From: Motacilla alba alba
Taxonomy: Eukaryota > Chordata > Aves > Passeriformes > Motacillidae
Direction: 5' to 3'
Length of the DNA: 64,000 nt
Assembly: GCF_015832195.1 (NCBI RefSeq)
Contig: NC_052017.1
Location: forward strand, 81,717,801 to 81,781,800
In this document: in pieces, positions 27,827-64,000 of the stretch
How the letters are laid out: the number at the start of each line of letters is the position of its first letter
Position numbering within the stretch: position 1 is the stretch's first letter
Notes under the pieces: model-generated
The model's database searches: none
What the model was told of the DNA's origin: nothing
Seen by the model: only the letters and a program-made list of their open reading frames with translations
Position numbers and translations under genes: made by a program

Positions 27827-30162
27827 TGTTCTCTTTTTGCTTATGAAAATAACACATTTTTCCTTGGTCATTTAGTTTTCCATTCATAACATTATACTGC
27901 TGTATGCTCCCTACATATTTCCTGAACTACTCTTCCTAGTATTACTTTCTTCCGTCAGTAATTATCATATACTGCACTGTTTCAGAATAAGTATTTTGTT
28001 TAATCTAATACTCTTTATTTCTGAGGCCTAGTAAAATCTGCAAGGATTATTTGAAGTGTTAAAAGGACTATTTTCCTCTCTGTTACTGATTTTAGTGTAT
28101 CCTGATGACTGTCCTTTGACACTTGAGCACTTTCACAGTATTATTTGGGATTTCCAATACAGTTCTCCTGTTCCATCCTGATGGTGATACCATCACCATT
28201 TTTGAAAGAGATGGGCAAAGAATGAAAGAGGAAACATACTTGCCCTTGAAAAAAATTAAAATCCTACAAATCTACACTATTGCACTGGGCTGCTTTGTCA
28301 CAGAGCTTCCTTGCACATTAGCAGGACCCTGGCTCTGCACAGCATGTGTCTCTTGGTCCTCTGCAGCAAAACAACATCTAAGTGGAAGCCTCTTGGACTG
28401 TTCACCAACACACTGATATGGATTAAAAAGGTTAGATTCCAACCCCATGAAGCAGCCAGCAGGACTCAATTATAGCAGGTACCTGAAGTAGGTTTTTCGT
28501 GCTTACATTGGACTGCTCTTTAGTCTGGACAGTGCAGCTCAATGTCTGAGCCCCCATTCCCAGATCACACAGCTGTTTCTTTTCTGGCAGAAGTTTATAA
28601 CTAAATTTGCAGTGCTTTTCCCTTTCAATAGCCCAAGAGAAATGGAGTGCTCCCTCCCAGAGCAGCTGGAACATATGGCTTTCCTAGTCCTATCTCTTTG
28701 GATCGAGCCACCCATGTCCTCTCAGAAACTGGACAGATATTTCCAAAACAAGAGGGAGCAGGGACAAACAACACCACTGAGACACTCCTAGCACATTGGT
28801 AAGGCATCATCTCCAGGGAGGCATTGCACCAAAGGATACCAATTGTTAGGTTTTCTTTCATCTCTGCGAGCAAATAACCTATTGCTTCCACTACCCACTT
28901 GTACACAACAATGCATCATGTATTAGCTTTGATTTTTAAGCAGACATGGTAAATCAAGCAAGAGATGTAAAAAAATGTATTGTTTTAAGAAGTTCAAGAG
29001 CAAGCTTCAGTTGTGTAATTCTTTCAGATGCAAACCTTGGTTAAGGCTTTGCCCTTCAGTTGTCCTGCAACAGAAATTTAATTGCTTGCTTACACATATT
29101 TTTGTGTGGGCACATGAGCACATAGATGGTGATAGATATGTTGCATCACTGCAAAAAGTGGTGCAATTTTAACTTGAGATCGCCTTCCTCACGAAATGGA
29201 TGTGTGTATGAAAGGCTGCCCTGACAACTGCAACTGTATCTGGTAAAACTGAGGAGAATAGAACAGACTGGGACAGTCTCATACAAAAGTTATTAATGTA
29301 TTTCAATCACAAACAGGATATAAAAACTGTGTCAGGCACTCTGGATTTCCTGTCTGCTCGAAGAATTCAAGTTTATACAAGTAATTTGTATACTATCTTC
29401 AGCCCCCCAAAAGATAACATCATGCTGAAATCAATTAAAATAGTTGAAACAGCAGGTGCTACAATTTTTTCAAGTGAAAAGTGACCTTGCAGCAGGAGAG
29501 GAACCCAAGTGAGCAGCCTCTGCTTCTGTTTATCTTTGCTCTAACTGCAAGTGTAGAACATCTCAGCTACATACTTTGTTTTACGTAACTAAGAATGTAT
29601 CATAGACAAATTTACCTTGTGACTTTTAATAACTGCTTTGAGTGCATCTCATCGAGTTCACACATGCATCTAGGTCATTCTAATCCAATCTTGTTTTTAC
29701 ACTCCCCAAGATCTCAGCTGGGATAATGAAATTGTTGGTACAAAAGCCTTGGTCAATCTCACAAGTCAGAGAGGGGATTACTAACAGAAAAAAAAAAAAA
29801 GTATTCAAGCAAGACACCACAAATCATGTTTTATTGGTAAGGGATCTGGGGGAAAGATGTATCAATCTGACTAGAAGCATCTCTATTAAAAATAACTACA
29901 AATATACCCAATAGCAAGTATGCATGTTTTCTCCCTCTGGAATGCACAGAACAGAGTTCATTTTCCCATTATTTATTCTTGAGAAAAATGCTTCAGTATT
30001 AGATATTTTCCAACAGAAAAATCTATCAGAGCTGCTGAAAAGGAAAGGGATCACAAGTGATGACAAATAAGTGGGATATAGTTTAAACAAAAGACAGTTC
30101 AAGCATTTGACCAAGTTGATTATATGCTTTCACCAATGAACCTGGGTCTTGAAATGTGGTAG
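27827..30162. other. Intergenic, no gene seen
   Basis: AT-rich sequence without a supported coding exon. A poly(A) run of 13 lies near 29789-29801. Confidence 0.6.
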
Positions 30163-30585
30163 TCATAGAGTTGTTTAGGTTGGAAAAGACCTCAGAGTTA
30201 ATTGAGTTCAACCTTTAACCCAGCACTTCCAAGTCCACCACTTAACCATCTCCCTCAGTGCCACAACTACATGCATTCCTCCAAGAATTGTGACTCCACC
30301 ACTTCCCCAGGCAGTTTGTTCCAGGGCTTGACAACCCTTTGAGTGAAGAAATTTTTCATAATAGCCAATCTGAATCTCTCCTGGCACAACATAAGGCCAT
30401 TTCCTCTCACTCTATTACTGGTTACCTGGGAGAAGAGATGAACTCCCACCTGGCTACAACCTCCTTTCAGGCAGCTGTAGATGGTAGTAAGATTCCCCCT
30501 GGGCCCCCTTTTTGTCCAAGCTAAATAGTCCTAGCTCTTTCAGCTGCTCCTCATAAAACCTGCACTCTAAGAACTGCCTCAAATA
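30163..30585 (-). mobile_element. CR1 LINE 3' fragment
   Basis: Begins CATAGAGTTGTTTAGGTTGG, then CCCCAGGCAGTTTGTTCCAG, AGTGAAGAAATTTTTCATAA and GGTTACCTGGGAGAAGAGAT. It is clearly the same subfamily as the copy at 22578-23335 (shared TTTAACCCAGCACT and CTGGCTACA-CCTCCTTTCAG). Reverse orientation, truncated. Confidence 0.93.
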
Positions 30586-31170
30586 AAATCTGTACTTTAC
30601 TTACAGAAGGCTTTAGAAGTATAATGAGAATATAAAATATAATCACACAAAGAACAAAACCGTGTGGCTTGGGTTTGGGATTTTTCTTATTGATCCAATT
30701 AAGTAACATTTCTAAACATGCTGACATTCACAGCCCACAGACCTTAGCTTTTCCTTTTCTGTAACCAGAGAGAGAACAGGGATAAGCTGTCAGACTATCA
30801 CACTTCAGATCCTATCCCACTGTAGGCAAACCATAAATTAACATTATGTGGGCAAACCATCTGAACTTTTAGGCATGATAAATATTTATTAGCATAGTAG
30901 CAGAGCAAAAACAAGACATCTGTTCAAATTTCTAGAAACTATGATAGAAGTCTACTGACTAGAGAGCTACAGCTCTTGAATATAGAGATGTAATAAACGC
31001 TGACCTTTCTTTCACTGCTTAGTATTAAAAAAAAATTTGCCTTTAAAAAAAAGGCAAAAAAATAGAAGTGTTAGATTAGAGTCTAAAGTGCTGCAGAAAG
31101 GTGATTTTTTTACTGGTAGGTTGTCCCATTAGTGCTTTTTAAACAAATATCCCTGAAGATATAAGATATT

Positions 31171-32208
31171 TTGGTGCGTTGACCCTGACTAAATGCCACA
31201 TGTCCACCAAAGCCACTCTGTCACTCCTCTCCACAAATGGACAGGGAGAAGAAACCAAAGCCTAAGCTTCATGGGTTGAGATAATGACCACAAGAGATCA
31301 CTCATCAAATATTGCCACAGACAAAAGAGACTCAAGTTGGGGATATTAACTAAATTTATTGCTAACAAAAAAAGAGCAGGATAATGAAAAGTAAAATACA
31401 TCTTAAAAACACCTTCCCTCCACCTTTCTCTTCTTCCCAAGCACTACCTCCTCCCCCAGGGAGGCTCAGAGAGACAGGGAATGGGGTTACGATCAGTTCA
31501 TAGCCTGTGGTTTCTGTGGTTTCTCCTGCTCTTCAAGGAGAGGAGCCTTCCCCTGCTGCAACATGAAGTCCCTCCCATGGGAGACAGCTCTTCATGAACT
31601 TCTCCAATCTGAGTCCATCCTGTGGGCAACAGCTCTCCATTAACTGCTCCAATGTGGATTGTTCTTCCACAGGTGCAGCGGTTCAGGCACAGCCTGCTCC
31701 AGTATGGGTCCCCCACAGGGTCACAAGTGCCACCATGAAACCTGCCCTGCATGGGCTCCTCTCTCCAAACAGCCCTGTCACAACCCTGCTCCAGCACAGG
31801 CTTCCCATGGGTTCACAGCCTCGTCTCAGGCAGCCACCTGCCCTGGCATGAGGATCCTCCACAGGCTGCAAGTGGATCTCTGCAATCTCATGGTCCTCCA
31901 CGGGCTGCAGGGGCACAGCTCCAGCAGGGGAATCTTAGCTCCAGCACCTGAAGTGCCTCCTCCCACTCCTCCACTTGGTGTCTGCACAGATGTTGCTCTG
32001 CCCAAGAACATCTTTTTTTTCTTTCTTAAATCTGTTATTACAAAGACATTACTGTCCTTCACGATGGGCTCAGCCTTGGTCAGGAACAGGTCGGCCCTGG
32101 GACAAGCTGGCATTGGCTCTGCCAGACCTGAGGGAAGCTTCTAGCAGCTTTTTACAGAAGTCACCCCTGTAGCCCCCATCACCAAAACCTGGCCACACAA
32201 ACCCAATA
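31171..32208 (-). mobile_element. Endogenous retrovirus solo LTR (family A, minus)
   Basis: About 1 kb with the layout of an avian ERV LTR that I recognise. Read on the minus strand it has the GGCCAGGTTTTGGTGATGGG head, repeated CAGCCCGTGGAGGACC-like and GGAGCAG-type short units, TAATAAATTTA (poly(A) signal) near 31350, and an end around GTGGCATTTAGTCAGGGTCA. An exact 8-bp direct repeat AAGATATT lies at 31163-31170 and 32209-32216 and could be the target-site duplication, although the TG/CA ends are not perfect. No internal viral genes. ORFs within it are not proteins of note. Confidence 0.82.
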
Positions 32209-32243
32209 AAGATATTAATTCATCCATGTCACCACGACATTTT

Positions 32244-32625
32244 TATGAAAATCCTTTTGTCAGGATTTTCTTCTCCTGAGAAGCTGAGGGGCCTCAGAAA
32301 CAAATGCAAACAATTGACTGTCTGCTACTGTGGAATGCAACAGGTGCTTCCTTGATTGGTCCTTGTTGTATGTTTCTACTTAATAACCAATCAAGGATGC
32401 AGCTGGCTCAGACTCTCTGGTCAGTCACGAGACTTTGTTATTCATTCCATTCTATTCCTGTCTCTCCTCCTGATCCATCTTTCTCTCTGTTCTTTTAGTA
32501 TAGTTTTAGTGTGGCATTTTTAATATAATATATATCATAATATAATAAACCAGCCTTCTGAAACATGGAGTCAAGATTTCACATCTCTCACCCTTGTCCT
32601 GGCTGCCCTGAAGACCACACACCAT
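32244..32625 (+). mobile_element. Endogenous retrovirus solo LTR (family B, songbird type)
   Basis: Starts around ATGAAAATCCTTTTGTCAGG. It includes TGGAATGCAACAGGTGC, a TAATAACCAATCA promoter-like block, TTTAGTATAGTTTTAGTGTG, an AATAATATAATAAACCAGCC region with the poly(A) signal, then CTTCTGAAACATGGAGTCAA. From memory this is a very common LTR in passerine genomes. No viral coding sequence flanks it. It sits about 35 bp from the family A LTR in the opposite orientation. Confidence 0.8.
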
Positions 32626-33044
32626 AAACTATGCAAGTGTTTAAACATCTTGGGTAGATAGTGTTTTTTGAATCCTATCTTTTTTTCCACTGAAAGAGAT
32701 TTTGATAGGTGGATGATTTAGACAAGATTATTTTAAAAAATGCTGCAGAGGTGACAGGATTTAGAAGTATCCTGATATGTAAGACTAAGATTCTAAAATT
32801 GTCTTCAGAATATGCTTTAAGTGAACTATTGAACTTCCATTGTCAAATAACTCCATTTTAGCATTGAGGAGTAAATCAAACTCTTCACCATCCTCCCTCT
32901 CCAGCAAGCATCATGACTGCCCATCAAAACAAATCTTACAGCAACACCCTACTGGAAAACTTAGCATCGGGCAAAATTCTGTTACTAATTTGTTTTGAAG
33001 AACATAACCCAACATAAAAGTCCAAACAGAGCAGATGACACTTG
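32626..33044. other. Intergenic between LTRs and SRD5A1 3' end
   Basis: About 420 bp of AT-rich sequence with no recognisable feature. Confidence 0.6.
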
Positions 33045-34295
33045 GCAAAAGTTTGAATTCCATTTATTTTCAAGTTTCATTAGCAGCAGAGTTTTGGGGT
33101 TTTGTGGAAAGGATTTTTAGTTAGTGTTCATTTGTATGTTTTGTAAATTTTTTTAATTATTAGAATTTGGTTGTTCACTTGGGGGCTTTGTTGGATTGTT
33201 GGGTTTTTTTAGTTTTTTCTTTAGTTGTTTTGTTTTTGTTTTTTTTTTGTGTCAGCAATTCTAAAAGATTCTTTATTATTACAGTCATGCAAAAGACACA
33301 GATAACTTGAAAATCTGTATGCTTGGGATCCCATCATGTTCTTGAAACCATTCTGGAGTCCTTCATGAGCAAAAGGTTGGGGTATGAGAATGGGCACAAG
33401 GCTCCAGAATTTTAGAATATAAAATAATCTAGAATGTTAGCAACAGAAGCAGGAAGACACGTGATTTTTTTAAATAAGCATAGTAAGAAAAATTTTTTAA
33501 ATCTCAAGGTTTTTTTTATAAATTAAGTTAGAAAACATTACACAATTGTTAACAAGGCTAGATTGGCCTAAGTATCCTAAGTAGACTTCCAAAACCAGTT
33601 TAGAGTGAGAAGACATATATTGCATATTGAGATAGCTATCAATTTTAAGAGGTAGATGACAATATTAACCTATTAGCAGTACAACTTTTATGTAAATACC
33701 ATTAGATATTGTCTGTGCAGTATCCCTATATTTGTAAGGATGCAAAGAGAAGGAAAAACACTGCCTCTCATCTAAAAGCAACTGTATTCATCTAATTCCT
33801 TGGTCTACATCACCAGCTCTTCTGGAAATGCAGGTGGGGGGAATTTAAAGGATTAGTAAAGCAAGGGAAAAAAATAAAATCAACCCTATTTGTGTATGTA
33901 GGCAGAACACACCATCCAGACTGCAGTGAGGGTGGCTGAGCTCACAGCACAATCCTCAGGAAAGCTTGACTACATTGAGTGGCAACAGCAGAAGCCCCCA
34001 CAGGCAGAAAAAGAAGCATCAGAAGTCGTGCACAGTACTTCCCACTATGCCAATTCAGACTCATTGCCTAATGTATTTATGAAGGTGCTTCACTGCTGGA
34101 AAAGCATTTCTGTTCCTATTCACCCTGTCCATCAGATTTCTGGGTTACCATTAAGAGGAAAAAGCAGTAAGTAATAGCAGCACTGATGGAGAGGCTTTGT
34201 CACAGTGATGATCCGAGTGTGTTGCTAACCTGCCAGCATCTGTAAAATGTTGGCTGTTACTAAAAGCATCCATCTCAAAGTGTTAAAAGCACAAC
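33045..34295 (-). other. SRD5A1: SRD5A1 3' UTR (predicted extent)
   Basis: Downstream of the SRD5A1 stop on the minus strand. Two AATAAA signals are seen: 33277-33272 and 33068-33063. The second is followed by a TG/T-rich stretch on the minus strand and is the better candidate, giving a UTR of about 1.25 kb. The plus-strand T-rich block 33108-33250 would be A-rich in the transcript. Confidence 0.5.
33063..33068 (-). terminator. SRD5A1: Candidate poly(A) signal AATAAA of SRD5A1
   Basis: TTTATT on the plus strand, AATAAA in SRD5A1 sense, with a U/GU-rich stretch 20-45 nt downstream. An alternative AATAAA lies at 33272-33277 with A-rich sequence after it. Confidence 0.45.

Positions 34296-64000
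<29,705 letters not shown>

Noticed and set aside
31659..32144. 161-codon plus-strand ORF and several overlapping ORFs
   Set aside because: They lie wholly inside the minus-strand LTR and reflect its Cys/Pro/Ser-coding short repeats. No viral gene is present.

Overview
The window is vertebrate nuclear DNA from a bird: long introns with GT-AG borders, two CpG-island promoters in an AT-rich background, and many CR1 LINE fragments, the dominant avian interspersed repeat. A solo LTR near 32.24-32.63 kb resembles, from memory, an LTR family common in songbirds, so a passerine is the best guess; the species is not proven.

Three protein-coding genes were found and assembled exon by exon. (1) TENT4A (PAPD7, non-canonical poly(A) polymerase) is on the minus strand. 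Only its first two coding exons (14720-13903 and 234-111) lie here, separated by a 13.7 kb intron; the rest of the gene lies beyond the left edge. (2) SRD5A1 (steroid 5-alpha-reductase 1) is complete on the minus strand: five coding exons between 45371 and 34296, predicted 270 aa. (3) NSUN2 (tRNA/mRNA cytosine-5 methyltransferase) is on the plus strand from 45630. Seventeen coding exons (647 codons) are present and the last part lies beyond the right edge. All exon phases are consistent across every junction.

Layout: 1-15.2 kb is the TENT4A 5' part with its CpG island (about 13.64-15.23 kb). 15.2-33 kb is intergenic, with CR1 copies, a GGAT microsatellite and three LTR fragments of endogenous retroviruses, but no gene that I can support. 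33-45.4 kb is SRD5A1. At 45.37-45.63 kb SRD5A1 and NSUN2 start head to head, 258 bp between start codons, inside a shared CpG island. 45.6-64 kb is NSUN2.

The order and relative orientation TENT4A / SRD5A1 / NSUN2 match what I know of human 5p15.31, so this is an old conserved neighbourhood. The three products act in unrelated processes (RNA tailing, steroid reduction, RNA methylation). The only visible functional link is the shared SRD5A1-NSUN2 promoter. I saw no previously undescribed system. The points worth a second look are a GC-AG intron and a tandem splice acceptor in NSUN2, a CR1 tail inside a 176-nt NSUN2 intron, a 66-A homopolymer inside a CR1 copy, and a cluster of LTRs upstream of TENT4A.
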